26,392 nucleotides of DNA from PCC-7336 sp039817825 (GTDB lineage Bacteria > Cyanobacteriota > Cyanobacteriia > Thermostichales > PCC-7336), in NCBI GenBank assembly GCA_039817825.1, contig JBCBVA010000045.1:1-26392 (forward strand). Reading direction: 5' to 3'. The number at the start of each line of letters is the position of its first letter. Position 1 is the stretch's first letter. A model generated the notes under the pieces. It worked only from the letters and a program-made list of their open reading frames with translations, was not told where the DNA came from and made no database searches. Both the position numbers and the translations under genes were made by a program. Positions 7,530 through 14,756 of the stretch are shown here, piece by piece.

Positions 7530-8237
7530 CTAAGAGCTACGCACCGAACCATCAGGCATGACCGTCTCGGAAAACACCATCGACTCTAAATCAACACCCG
7601 TGAGATCCGCTCCGCGCATGCAGACCTGGGAAAAGTCAGCCTGAATTGCCTCCACGTCAGACAAATTAGCCCCGATCAAGTGTGCTGCTTCAAACTTGGC
7701 GCCGCTCAAGTTGGAGCCCGCCAGATTGGCCTCCATCAAATTCGCGCCAGTCAAGTCTGCATCCATCAGCTCTGCATTCACTAATTCCGTCTTACGAAGC
7801 TGAGTCTTGGTTAAGTTACTCTTCATCAAAATTGCACCTGTCAAATTCGCACTCGTGCAATCCGCGCGGCTCAGCTCCGCTTCGAGTAAGTCAGCATTCC
7901 ACAAATCAGCGCCGGTCAAATTCGAGCGGCTCAGATTGGCTTTGGCAAGATTGGCATCCCGCAAGTTGGCCTCCCACAGGTTAGCCTCACTCAAATTCGC
8001 TTCGCTCAGGTTGGCCGCCACCAAGTTCACTTTCCATAGTTTGGCTTGATAGAGATTGGCCCCCATTAGCTCAGCTCCGCTGAGATCGGAACCCGTCAAA
8101 ATTGCACCACTCAGATTGGCGCCAGTCAGCACGATCTCGCTTAGATCGGCCATGCTAAGAGCAGCATCATGCAAATCTGCCCTGACAAAATTCCGCTGTC
8201 CGGCTCGATACCGCGCTTGTAGCTCTTCTCCCGTCAT
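7530..8237 (-). CDS. Pentapeptide-repeat protein, soluble
   Basis: 235 residues. After a short head, MTGEELQARYRAGQRNF, which is common in cyanobacterial members, almost the whole chain (about 20-225) is A(N/D)LXX pentapeptides such as GANLS, EANLW and ADLTG, predicted to fold as a right-handed quadrilateral beta-helix. There is no signal peptide or membrane segment. The molecular role is unknown; some family members mimic DNA or act as scaffolds, but nothing here shows which. ATG at 8237 with GGTGGG just before it. In the 127 bases between its end and the DUF815 start there is a small hairpin, GCCAA-GCG-TTGGC (7459-7471), overlapping a HIP1 site. About 245 bases with no visible gene lie between its start and the DUF177 gene. 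Confidence 0.95.
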   Translation of the reverse strand: MTGEELQARYRAGQRNFVRADLHDAALSMADLSEIVLTGANLSGAILTGSDLSGAELMGANLYQAKLWKVNLVAANLSEANLSEANLWEANLRDANLAKANLSRSNLTGADLWNADLLEAELSRADCTSANLTGAILMKSNLTKTQLRKTELVNAELMDADLTGANLMEANLAGSNLSGAKFEAAHLIGANLSDVEAIQADFSQVCMRGADLTGVDLESMVFSETVMPDGSVRSS

Positions 8238-8483
8238 CGCCCACCGTCATTACATTCAGAACGACAAAGCCAAGTTGCCATCACTTGTAGGAACAAGCAT
8301 CCGTAGTGTGCCAATTCAAGTCTGTAAAGCGATCTTCATCACACCGATCTTGCCCGACATAGCTCGCATGGGAACATCACAACTGCCCCAATCGAGACTA
8401 TACGAGCGAGCAGCCAAGAGACCAGAAAGAAATCTTACTTAGCCATGCCCTCAGCCCACACTTCGTCGTTGGTGACAGCAGAG

Positions 8484-8984
8484 CTACGATCGCGGCATCT
8501 GCTGCTTGAGCTGTTGCAGAATGTTCCATCGGCTATCCGTAGGCTGCTCGTTCGCAGGATCCACCTCGACTCCCGCACAATCTTCTGCACACACCTGAGT
8601 CTGGGGCAGTGACAAACACAATTGCTGGTACACCCAGTCTTCAATGTCAAACACACCATCGGGGTCAAGCGTTTCCACCAGATCGTCAACCCCAACCTCT
8701 ACATCCTGGCCTATCAGGGAAGGCTGGGGCTTCTCCAACCAGATAATCTCTTCGATATCCGCCTGCAACTTGTAGTTGTACGCATTCAAACAGCGATAGC
8801 AATCCAAGGTCACAATCGCGGAGAACTGACCAGATACCTCAACAAAATTCCCACAATGGGTAATGGAAACAGACCCTTCTACGGGCGTCAGGGACGGAAA
8901 GTGATCGACCTCTTGGCGAAAATCGCATTCGCGGTTGCGATTGGGAGCCTGCAGCAGATCTTTGAGAAGAATGGGACGCAACAT
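8484..8984 (-). CDS. DUF177 (YceD-like) protein
   Basis: 166 residues. DUF177 features: SGQFSAIVTLDCYRCL, the acidic middle (DDLVETLDPDG, DIEDWVYQQLCLSLP) and the tail SRWNILQQLK. Cysteines C62 and C65 with C132 and C136 form two pairs that probably bind zinc. Family members (E. coli YceD and plant homologues) are known to be needed for normal 23S rRNA accumulation, so a role in ribosome assembly is likely. In E. coli yceD precedes rpmF; here the gene ends the rpmH-rnpA-yidC-jag block. Its ATG lies 4 bases after the stop of the Jag-like gene, so the two are co-transcribed. Confidence 0.9.
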   Translation of the reverse strand: MLRPILLKDLLQAPNRNRECDFRQEVDHFPSLTPVEGSVSITHCGNFVEVSGQFSAIVTLDCYRCLNAYNYKLQADIEEIIWLEKPQPSLIGQDVEVGVDDLVETLDPDGVFDIEDWVYQQLCLSLPQTQVCAEDCAGVEVDPANEQPTDSRWNILQQLKQQMPRS

Positions 8985-8988
8985 GACT

Positions 8989-9483
8989 TTACTCTGGGGT
9001 GGCAGCAGCGAGAGCCACGACTAAGCAGCGATGGGGCTCTTTACCTCGACTGAAGGTTTCAAGATCGTGGTAACCATCCGCACTCAGCAGAGTGTGAACC
9101 TGCCGTCGCTCGGCTGCCGACAACGATGGAATTTCATATTCTCCTTGGCCGGACCGCACGTGCTCAACCGCCGTCTCAATCAGGCCTTCCAGCTCTGCAT
9201 TGCGCTGCTTTCGATATCCCGCTAAGTCAACGGTAAATGCATGTTGAGCATCCTCCGGCTGATGGAGATTCAGCAATGTGTTAGCCAGATACTGGAGAGC
9301 ATCCAGCGTGGTGCCACCATTTCCAAGCAGAACCTCTCGCTCGGCGGCAGGCAGAGATTCCGAGTCAATATCCAACTGGTAATCATCCAACACATTGACA
9401 GCAGAAGAAACAGACATTAGTGTCAGTACTCTCTCCAACCACTCTTTCCCTCGAGCCGTTGCCTGCTGGGCATCTTCGCTCAT
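8989..9483 (-). CDS. jag: Jag/KhpB-like KH-R3H RNA-binding protein
   Basis: 164 residues. A KH-type domain carries the GNGG loop in VLLGNGGTTLDALQYLAN (51-68). A C-terminal R3H domain has SAAERRQVHTLL with R126 and H130 spaced as RxxxH, followed by ETFSRGKEPHRCLVV. The N-terminal Jag domain of Firmicutes proteins is absent, as is usual in cyanobacteria. It binds single-stranded nucleic acid in related bacteria, where it sits beside yidC, as here. AGGGA is 7 bases before the ATG. It lies about 35 bases downstream of yidC. Confidence 0.92.
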   Translation of the reverse strand: MSEDAQQATARGKEWLERVLTLMSVSSAVNVLDDYQLDIDSESLPAAEREVLLGNGGTTLDALQYLANTLLNLHQPEDAQHAFTVDLAGYRKQRNAELEGLIETAVEHVRSGQGEYEIPSLSAAERRQVHTLLSADGYHDLETFSRGKEPHRCLVVALAAATPE

Positions 9484-9518
9484 TCCACAGTCCCTAAACG
9501 CTCCTGTGGTGATTAAGT

Positions 9519-10676
9519 TTAGCGCTCGAATGGCAGAGATTCGCGATCGCCACCCTTTGTTTTAGAACTCTTGCGATCCTCAATCTCCTGAACCTTGCGC
9601 TCTTGCTCAACAAGCTTCTGAATATTCTCGGGCAGAGGCTCGCGAGACAAGAAATAGGTCTGAGCAGTCTGAAAGATATTCGAGACCACAATGTAAATCA
9701 ACACGCCAGCCGGAAGTGGGAAAAACAGGAACATTCCCGAAAATAGGACGGGCGTGATCTTGTTAATCGACTGCTGGTTGTCATCCTGCTTGGCGTTGGC
9801 ACCGGAACTATTGAGCGACTGACTGATGTAGGTGGACAAGCCAAATACGATCACCATGCCGATGATGTCCCAGTGAACGCTGCCATCATCACCGAACGCA
9901 CCCACGCGTCCCAGCTTCTCAATAAATAGGAAGCCAGTATCGGCCGCCACCCCAGGCACTTTGGCTTGGACAGTGACATCTCCGGACTGTAAAGCCACGA
10001 CGGTACCATCCGGCTTGACACGAGCAACCTCTTCTCCCTTCGTTACGATCCACGATGGAGTCAAGTCAAGGTCGCCAGGCTGAGCAAACTCGGAGCGTAA
10101 GCTGGCAAAGGACTGACCTTGCGTGCCTTGTAAGGCGAGCTGCGTAGTACTACCTTCTGCTAACTGTGAAGCAGGAGCGGTTAGCAGTAGTTGTTTGTGA
10201 AGCGAATCGTTGAAGAAGACATTTTTAGCCGACGAACTGGTAGACACTGGCTCAATTTCGGCTGCAACTTCCGTCGGAACAACGTGCAGATTGATATCAA
10301 ACGGCACGTCAGCAAACGGAGACCCCTTCAGAGTGGCAAACAGTGCAAACAGAATGGGCATTTGGAGCAGCAAGGGGAAACAGCCACCCAGCGGATTGCC
10401 GAATTCCTTGTACAGCTCCGACTGCGCCTCCCGCATCTTCATGGGGTCGTCAGCATATTTCTCCTGAGCCTCTTTCATCTTCTTCTGCATGAGAGGCTGG
10501 GCCACCTTCATCTTGCGCATGTTGCGAATCGACCCTGCATTAAGAGGGTAGAGGGCAAAGCGAATGACCAAGGTGAGAAAAATAATGGCTAGGCCATAGC
10601 TGGAGACGATTCCGTAGAAGAAATCCAGAATCGGCAGCATGACATTGTTGGAAAGAAATCCGACGCCGAAGTCCAT
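9519..10676 (-). CDS. yidC: Membrane protein insertase YidC/Alb3
   Basis: 385 residues. Inserts proteins into the plasma and thylakoid membranes, alone or with SecYEG. Seen: first membrane segment and conserved Arg39 (LTLVIRFALYP), the cytosolic helical hairpin (residues 50-95), GCFPLLLQMPILFALF (98-113), and the closing membrane segments around HWDIIGMVIVFGL and PVLFSGMFLFFPLPAG. Between them lies an insert of about 145 residues (121-265) on the lumenal side, with an Ig-like stretch (VTKGEEVARVKPDGTVVALQSG). This insert is shared by cyanobacterial YidC. The charged tail (350-385) suits ribosome contact. ATG at 10676; the N-terminus MDFGVGFLSNN matches cyanobacterial homologues. Confidence 0.98.
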   Translation of the reverse strand: MDFGVGFLSNNVMLPILDFFYGIVSSYGLAIIFLTLVIRFALYPLNAGSIRNMRKMKVAQPLMQKKMKEAQEKYADDPMKMREAQSELYKEFGNPLGGCFPLLLQMPILFALFATLKGSPFADVPFDINLHVVPTEVAAEIEPVSTSSSAKNVFFNDSLHKQLLLTAPASQLAEGSTTQLALQGTQGQSFASLRSEFAQPGDLDLTPSWIVTKGEEVARVKPDGTVVALQSGDVTVQAKVPGVAADTGFLFIEKLGRVGAFGDDGSVHWDIIGMVIVFGLSTYISQSLNSSGANAKQDDNQQSINKITPVLFSGMFLFFPLPAGVLIYIVVSNIFQTAQTYFLSREPLPENIQKLVEQERKVQEIEDRKSSKTKGGDRESLPFER

Positions 10677-10707
10677 TCAGATGCTCGTTTGGTAACAGTC
10701 AGTTTAC

Positions 10708-10766
10708 ATTGTAGAGGTTTTTGTCCGTCCTAGACCGTGTCAGAGCCGGGCTGCCACAGCAGTCCC
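10708..10766 (-). promoter_or_regulatory. Possible yidC promoter element and hairpin
   Basis: On the minus strand TACAAT (10713 to 10708) could be a -10 box 32 bases before the yidC ATG; no good -35 box is seen. Upstream, GGG-CTGC (10748-10754) pairs with GCAG-T-CCC (10759-10766) around CACA with one bulge. This hairpin lies between the PH-domain gene and yidC and might be a weak terminator or processing site. Confidence 0.25.
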
Positions 10767-10832
10767 TGGTCAGGCACAATCGCGGTTCGTCCAATAGAAC
10801 AGTGTCAGTAGATAACAGCGCCAAACAAAGCA

Positions 10833-11240
10833 CTATCGAGACGCTGCAACTTCACCTGCTGCTCCACTCTTTTGGCGCGCAGATGCGTCCACGCGCTCAA
10901 GAATATAGTCAGAGACTTCCCGGAAATTGGGGACAGAGCGCATCTCCAGTCGGCTGCCATCTTTTAGGGTCAGCACAATATCGCCTCGTCCCCCCAAACC
11001 ACGGGGTAAATTCACCAGTTTCTTGATTTCTTTGTAGATGATGTCGGAGCGATCGCGCCCCTGCCATCCACCCATGATGGTGACCCGGCGGTTGGTAATC
11101 CGGTACCGCACCCAAAGCTGGCGAACCAAGGCTCCGACAAACAAAGGCAAACCAACAATTGTCAAACCAATCAGCGAGTTGGCAATCAGATCGCCAATGT
11201 GAGGCTTTCCTTCGAAATACACTTCTTCTTTGATAGCCAT
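10833..11240 (-). CDS. Bacterial PH-domain membrane protein
   Basis: 135 residues from the ATG at 11240. The first third has one hydrophobic hairpin (about 18-42, DLIANSLIGLTIVGLPLFVG). It is followed by a bacterial PH-type domain with RYRITNRRVTIMGGW, DIIYKEIKKLV, LTLKDGSRLEMRSVPNFRE. The gene sits between rnpA and yidC, a conserved place in cyanobacteria, so a link with membrane protein insertion is plausible but unproven. The longer frame from a GTG at 11300 adds 20 residues and overlaps the likely promoter; family proteins begin MAIKEEVYFEG as here. Confidence 0.9.
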   Translation of the reverse strand: MAIKEEVYFEGKPHIGDLIANSLIGLTIVGLPLFVGALVRQLWVRYRITNRRVTIMGGWQGRDRSDIIYKEIKKLVNLPRGLGGRGDIVLTLKDGSRLEMRSVPNFREVSDYILERVDASARQKSGAAGEVAASR

Positions 11241-11362
11241 CCTGGGCACAAATCTAAAGAAACAATAAATCCATTCTAGAGGTTTGGCCTGTCGAACCAC
11301 AGTATCAGTTTGGAAAAATCATCCATTCGGAGGCTATCGACCAACTTTTTCATCCACAGATC

Positions 11363-11812
11363 TCACCCGTGTAATTCCGAGTCTGAGACCTCTCTCAAAA
11401 GGTGAACTCGATCGAGCAAGTCCCTTAATTCTCGAGCGAGTTCGGAAGCGGTACAAGTCAGTAGCAAAGACCGCGAGCTATCAGCAGAAACGTGGCTGCG
11501 CGGACGATTGGCGGACACAGCAATATAGTGACTCGCTACTAGATGATGACTGAACGTCTGCAGCTGATGTCTGATGCGACGCTTGATGCGATTGCGATCG
11601 ACAGCTCGACGGCTAACCTTCTTACTCACGATCGTCGCTATCCGACTAGGACAGTCGGTGTCCCCAGCCGAACAATCGAGACATCGCTGTAAACCAGCTT
11701 GCTTGAAGGAGATACAGCGCACTGTCAGCGTCTTGCCTCGGGCCATCCGTCCGTGCTGGTAGAGCGGGTCGAACACTTGGCGCTGCTGCAACCGTTGAGA
11801 TCGCGGAAACAT
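11363..11812 (-). CDS. rnpA: Ribonuclease P protein component
   Basis: 149 residues. Binds the catalytic RNase P RNA and helps cut 5' leaders from tRNA precursors. The RNR signature is clear: KVSRRAVDRNRIKRRIRHQL (RNRIKRRIR at 73-81). The start MFPRSQRLQQRQVF is typical. It is longer than the usual 110-125 residues because of an insert at about 36-57 (GLQRCLDCSAGDTDCPSR) with three cysteines, close to a fourth at C33, and a longer tail. Whether these bind a metal is open. ATG at 11812, no strong ribosome binding site. It follows rpmH on the same strand after an unusually long spacer of 330 bases. Confidence 0.94.
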   Translation of the reverse strand: MFPRSQRLQQRQVFDPLYQHGRMARGKTLTVRCISFKQAGLQRCLDCSAGDTDCPSRIATIVSKKVSRRAVDRNRIKRRIRHQLQTFSHHLVASHYIAVSANRPRSHVSADSSRSLLLTCTASELARELRDLLDRVHLLREVSDSELHG

Positions 11813-12142
11813 AACGTACTGTCTCGTAATTCGTTACGCTTGCGACAAGAAGTGCGGGCACATGGCCACAGCATCGGCCAAACGTACTGCTGCAAGCTTG
11901 AGAGAGCGATCGCCCACTACACTAACCCTGCAATACACGCTCCCTATCCGAAACGTTGTAGTGCAGGACGTTGCACTATCCGGCCCTACATCGTCAAAAT
12001 ACTTTCAATGTGAAACCACCAGTCAATACACCAGTTTGTCTTGACTGGCGATAGCAGCTGTTTCCATCAAGCGAGACGAGTGCCACCAGAAAACGCTCAA
12101 AGTTAAAACTGGCATTGCTTTTGGACTGGCACTGCGTCGAGA
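11813..12142. other. Long spacer between rpmH and rnpA with inverted repeats
   Basis: No gene is supported in these 330 bases. Structure seen: CCAGTCAA (12019-12026) pairs with TTGACTGG (12041-12048) around 14 bases; TAGTGCA (11959-11965) pairs with TGCACTA (11972-11978) around 6 bases; the motif ACTGGCA-T/C-TG occurs twice (about 12108-12134). A HIP1 site lies near 11906. These could be RNA structures that separate rpmH from rnpA in one transcript, or part of an independent rnpA promoter. Confidence 0.5.
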
Positions 12143-12280
12143 CTAGGCTCCGATTCTGGCACGGCCCTTGGAACGACGGCTACGAATAACGCGGCGACCG
12201 CCGGGAGTTCTCATTCGAACGCGGAATCCAGAGACGCGGCGGCGTTTGCGGTTGGTACCGCCAAGAGTACGCTTGGTCAC
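12143..12280 (-). CDS. rpmH: Ribosomal protein L34
   Basis: 45 residues, very basic. Seen: MTKRTLGGTNRKRRR, then SGFRVRMRTPGGRRVI and the closing RSRRSKGRARIGA, the L34 pattern. It starts with GTG at 12280, supported by AAAGG 7 bases upstream. L34 is a 50S subunit protein that binds 23S rRNA. It lies next to dnaA, in the opposite direction, as in the ancestral bacterial origin cluster. A promoter-like pair sits about 45 bases upstream. Confidence 0.97.
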   Translation of the reverse strand: MTKRTLGGTNRKRRRVSGFRVRMRTPGGRRVIRSRRSKGRARIGA

Positions 12281-12319
12281 AACTAAACCTTTGTGTATCG
12301 GCAATTTTGCAGGCTTACT

Positions 12320-12349
12320 ATCTTACCGAGCCAGTGGCATTTAGAGCAA
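12320..12349 (-). promoter_or_regulatory. Candidate rpmH promoter
   Basis: On the minus strand TTGCTC (12349 to 12344) and TAAGAT (12325 to 12320) are 18 bases apart and resemble a sigma-70 -35/-10 pair. The -10 box ends about 40 bases before the GTG of rpmH. It lies in the 191-base divergent gap shared with dnaA. Confidence 0.4.
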
Positions 12350-12471
12350 TACTCAAAATTTGGCGATCGGAGTGAGACCCTCAAAAATGTGTCTGATATG
12401 CTTACTACTCAAGGCCAGATGACTGAAACCTGTGCCGAGATGGTGTGTTGCGTTAAGAGCTTGTTCATAGA

Positions 12472-13899
12472 GTGACTTTGTCTGCCGAACAGCTATGGGA
12501 ACAGGTGTTGAGCCACCTCCAGGTTCAACTCAGCCGTCCAACGTTCGAAACCTGGATCAAGACAGCTCGCGCTGAATCTCTGACAGACACTTGTCTCACC
12601 ATCCAAACCCCCAATACATTCGCTCGCAACTGGCTTCAAAAGAACTACGTTGCCACGATCGCCACTGTGGTTGAAGGCATTCTCGGTCAGCCGCTTGATA
12701 TTGCCATTGCCGTCAGCACGGCCCCCGAAACGGATAATTTCTCAACTCCAGTCGAATTACCCAGTGCCCCTCCAGCGGCAGCTCCACACCCCCCATCCGA
12801 ACAGCCATCCAATTCCGGTGGTTCGTCCGTTCCTGCCCCCAACGGTGGCGGCCCTCCCAGCGGAGCTCGAATGGTCGAGCTTAATCCCAAGTACACATTC
12901 TCCCGCTTCGTGGTGGGCTCTAATAACCGGATGGCACATGCTGCAGCCTTAGCGGTTGCCGAAATGCCGGGTCGGGCGTATAACCCTCTGTTTTTGTGCG
13001 GTGGGGTCGGACTGGGCAAAACTCATTTGATGCAAGCGATCGGACAATACCGACTAGAAACAGACCCGAATACCAAGATTTTTTACGTTTCGACCGAGCG
13101 ATTCACCAATGACTTGATTGACGCCATTCGTCGAGACAGCATGCAGGCCTTCCGCGAGCACTACCGCGATGTCGATGTGCTGATGGTGGATGATATTCAG
13201 TTCATCGAAGGCAAGGAATACACTCAAGAAGAGTTTTTCCACACATTCAATACGCTGCACGAACGGGGTAAGCAGATTGTGCTGTGCTCCGATCGCTCCC
13301 CCCATCTGATTCCGAGATTGCAAGAGCGGCTATGTTCGCGCTTTTCCATGGGACTGATTGCTGAAATCCAATCTCCCGACATCGAAACCCGGATGGCAAT
13401 TCTGCAAAAAAAAGCAGAGTACGAGGGCATGCACTTGCCCCCAGAAGTCATTGAATATATCGCCTCCACCTATACCAACAACATCCGAGAACTCGAAGGA
13501 GCATTAATCCGAGCGGTTGCGTTTGTGTCGATTTCCGGCCTAAGCATGACAGTCGAGAATATCGAGCCCATTCTCAATCCTCCGACTAAAGCCCGCGAAG
13601 TGACACCATCCGTCATCATGGAAGTGGTCTGCGAAGAATACAAAGTCTCTGCCGAAGATTTATTGAGTAACTCTCGCAAGCGAGAGATCAGCCAGGCCAG
13701 ACAAGTGGCAATGTTCTTGATGCGCAACTACACTGACTTGAGCTTGCCTAAGATCGGTGAAGCACTGGGGGGCAAAGACCACACCACAGTTCTCTACAGT
13801 TGCGAGAAGGTTAATCAACTCCAAGAGAAAGATCCTCAAGTCGCACGACAGATGCAGCAGCTTGGCGATCGCCTTAGAATTGCTGCTAATAAGCCCTAG
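12472..13899 (+). CDS. dnaA: Chromosomal replication initiator DnaA
   Basis: 475 residues with all four DnaA domains: N-terminal interaction domain (LWEQVLSHLQVQLSRPTFETWI), a Pro/Ser/Gly-rich linker (about 90-131), the AAA+ domain with Walker A GGVGLGKTH (177-185), Walker B LMVDDIQF (237-244), sensor-2 region NNIRELEGAL (336-345), and domain IV with the DNA-binding signature GGKDHTTVLYSC (433-444). It opens the origin by binding DnaA boxes, a dense group of which lies just downstream. The GTG at 12472 is the only sensible start: an in-frame stop lies 18 bases upstream, and the protein then begins as family members do. It diverges from rpmH. Confidence 0.99.
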   Translation: MTLSAEQLWEQVLSHLQVQLSRPTFETWIKTARAESLTDTCLTIQTPNTFARNWLQKNYVATIATVVEGILGQPLDIAIAVSTAPETDNFSTPVELPSAPPAAAPHPPSEQPSNSGGSSVPAPNGGGPPSGARMVELNPKYTFSRFVVGSNNRMAHAAALAVAEMPGRAYNPLFLCGGVGLGKTHLMQAIGQYRLETDPNTKIFYVSTERFTNDLIDAIRRDSMQAFREHYRDVDVLMVDDIQFIEGKEYTQEEFFHTFNTLHERGKQIVLCSDRSPHLIPRLQERLCSRFSMGLIAEIQSPDIETRMAILQKKAEYEGMHLPPEVIEYIASTYTNNIRELEGALIRAVAFVSISGLSMTVENIEPILNPPTKAREVTPSVIMEVVCEEYKVSAEDLLSNSRKREISQARQVAMFLMRNYTDLSLPKIGEALGGKDHTTVLYSCEKVNQLQEKDPQVARQMQQLGDRLRIAANKP

Positions 13900-14077
13900 C
13901 ACCTGTTCTGTCATACAGGCTCACAAGAACACCCGCCTCACAGCCAAGCTCACGGCAACCATAGCGCGGTACCACTCGTTACGGCCCACCACAATCGGCT
14001 CTTTCAACCGAGAACTCCCCGTAAGCGGCGACAGTAGTTCATCACCCTTATCAACCTCACATCGATACACCCGAACA

Positions 14078-14105
14078 TTCCCCACCTCAAGAGCAAGGTG
14101 GGGAA
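14078..14105. terminator. Perfect 10-bp hairpin after dnaA
   Basis: TTCCCCACCT (14078-14087) and AGGTGGGGAA (14096-14105) flank 8 bases. The stem is strong, but no T-run follows on the plus strand, so it is not a textbook rho-independent terminator. It lies 180 bases after the dnaA stop and 15 bases before the first DnaA box, so it may end dnaA transcripts or mark the edge of the origin. Confidence 0.4.
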
Positions 14106-14244
14106 AAGTCTTGGGAACCTGTGGAAAACTTCACGATCGATTTTCACAGAATCGCTAGTCAGAATCTTAAGAGATTCCATATATAGGGTGAGCTCCTAAA
14201 AAAGGACGTCCAAACACGCTGTGAGTGTGTATCATTTTCTGAAG

Positions 14245-14264
14245 ATGCGATCGTCCGATCGCAT
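14245..14264. repeat. 20-base palindrome at the left edge of the DnaA boxes
   Basis: ATGCGATCG (14245-14253) and its exact complement CGATCGCAT (14256-14264) flank two bases (TC). It contains two CGATCG cores, resembling two broken HIP1 sites, and ends 5 bases before the first tandem DnaA box. Confidence 0.6.
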
Positions 14265-14268
14265 TACC

Positions 14269-14361
14269 CCTGTGAATAACCTGTGAATAACTTTCCAAAA
14301 CTGTGGAAAAGTTGTGGAAAACCATGGGGGGTTATTAACAGGTATTTATACCTGTGGAAAA
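14269..14361 (-). promoter_or_regulatory. DnaA-box array, left arm, 11-base phasing
   Basis: Two exact 11-base tandem units, CCTGTGAATAA (14269-14279 and 14280-14290), each hold a perfect DnaA box. Two TGTGGAAAA boxes follow at 14302 and 14313, again 11 bases apart, and a third at 14353. All read the same way. The 8-base arms ACAGGTAT (14338-14345) and ATACCTGT (14348-14355) form a palindrome overlapping the last box. The 11-base period puts boxes on one face of the helix, which suits cooperative DnaA binding. Confidence 0.85.
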
Positions 14362-14370
14362 CCAGGTGAT

Positions 14371-14454
14371 TTATCCACAACAGTTTCCACAGGCTCGATC
14401 GCACTCAACAGATTGCTGCATAAGCGATCCCCATTTTTGTCCACAGAATTCACA
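14371..14454 (+). promoter_or_regulatory. DnaA boxes, right arm, ending in an abutting pair
   Basis: The consensus box TTATCCACA (14371-14379) is followed by GTTTCCACA (14383-14391), one mismatch from TTTTCCACA. After a 45-base gap come TTGTCCACA (14437-14445) and GAATTCACA (14446-14454), which abut with no gap. The last two point at the trio element, as the two boxes beside the unwinding site do in the Bacillus subtilis origin. Confidence 0.75.
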
Positions 14455-14458
14455 GCCC

Positions 14459-14490
14459 CTACTACTACTATCTTGTTTATTTAAATAAGA
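14459..14490 (+). promoter_or_regulatory. DnaA-trio element and unwinding region
   Basis: CTACTACTACTA (14459-14470) gives four 3'-GAT-5' triplets in a row on the lower strand, immediately after the GC run GCCC (14455-14458). The DnaA-trio motif is known to guide DnaA filaments onto single-stranded DNA. An AT-rich stretch with the perfect 12-base palindrome TTATTTAAATAA follows. Confidence 0.75.
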
Positions 14491-14756
14491 AGAGTAGAAA
14501 GAAGAGAGTTTAGGACCGAGTCAAAAAATTGAACCGAGAGGAAAAGGGAAGAACTGGGAAAAGCAGCAAACCCCGGTGCTAGGATGACCCTGACCCAGAG
14601 GCAAGTGCGCCGCGCCGCTGCTGAACGAAGCCTTCTCCGGTGACTGAACCCTCACCAGTGACTGAGCCCTCATCAGACGAGCGCCCACTTCGACCATTCG
14701 CTTGCTGACCGGTTGTTCTTTTGCACTCTGCGTTCGCTTTAGGGGTTGCCACCGTT

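Larger units (their letters stand above)
14120..14490. other. oriC: Chromosomal replication origin oriC
   Basis: The 0.86 kb between dnaA and dnaN has no gene. It holds a cluster of DnaA boxes: TGTGGAAAA at 14120, 14302, 14313 and 14353; TGTGAATAA at 14271 and 14282; TTATCCACA at 14371; and near-matches TTATTAACA at 14332, GTTTCCACA at 14383, TTGTCCACA at 14437 and GAATTCACA at 14446. The left boxes point one way and most right ones the other. Next to the last box are a short GC run, four DnaA-trio triplets and an AT-rich stretch that includes the palindrome TTATTTAAATAA (14477-14488). Position, content and order fit a bacterial origin. The bases after 14490 up to dnaN are purine-rich at first and show no further boxes. 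Confidence 0.93.

Noticed and set aside
12293..12475. 60-codon plus frame overlapping the dnaA start by GTGA
   Set aside because: It has no ribosome binding site and no recognisable content, and it lies over the rpmH-dnaA promoter gap.
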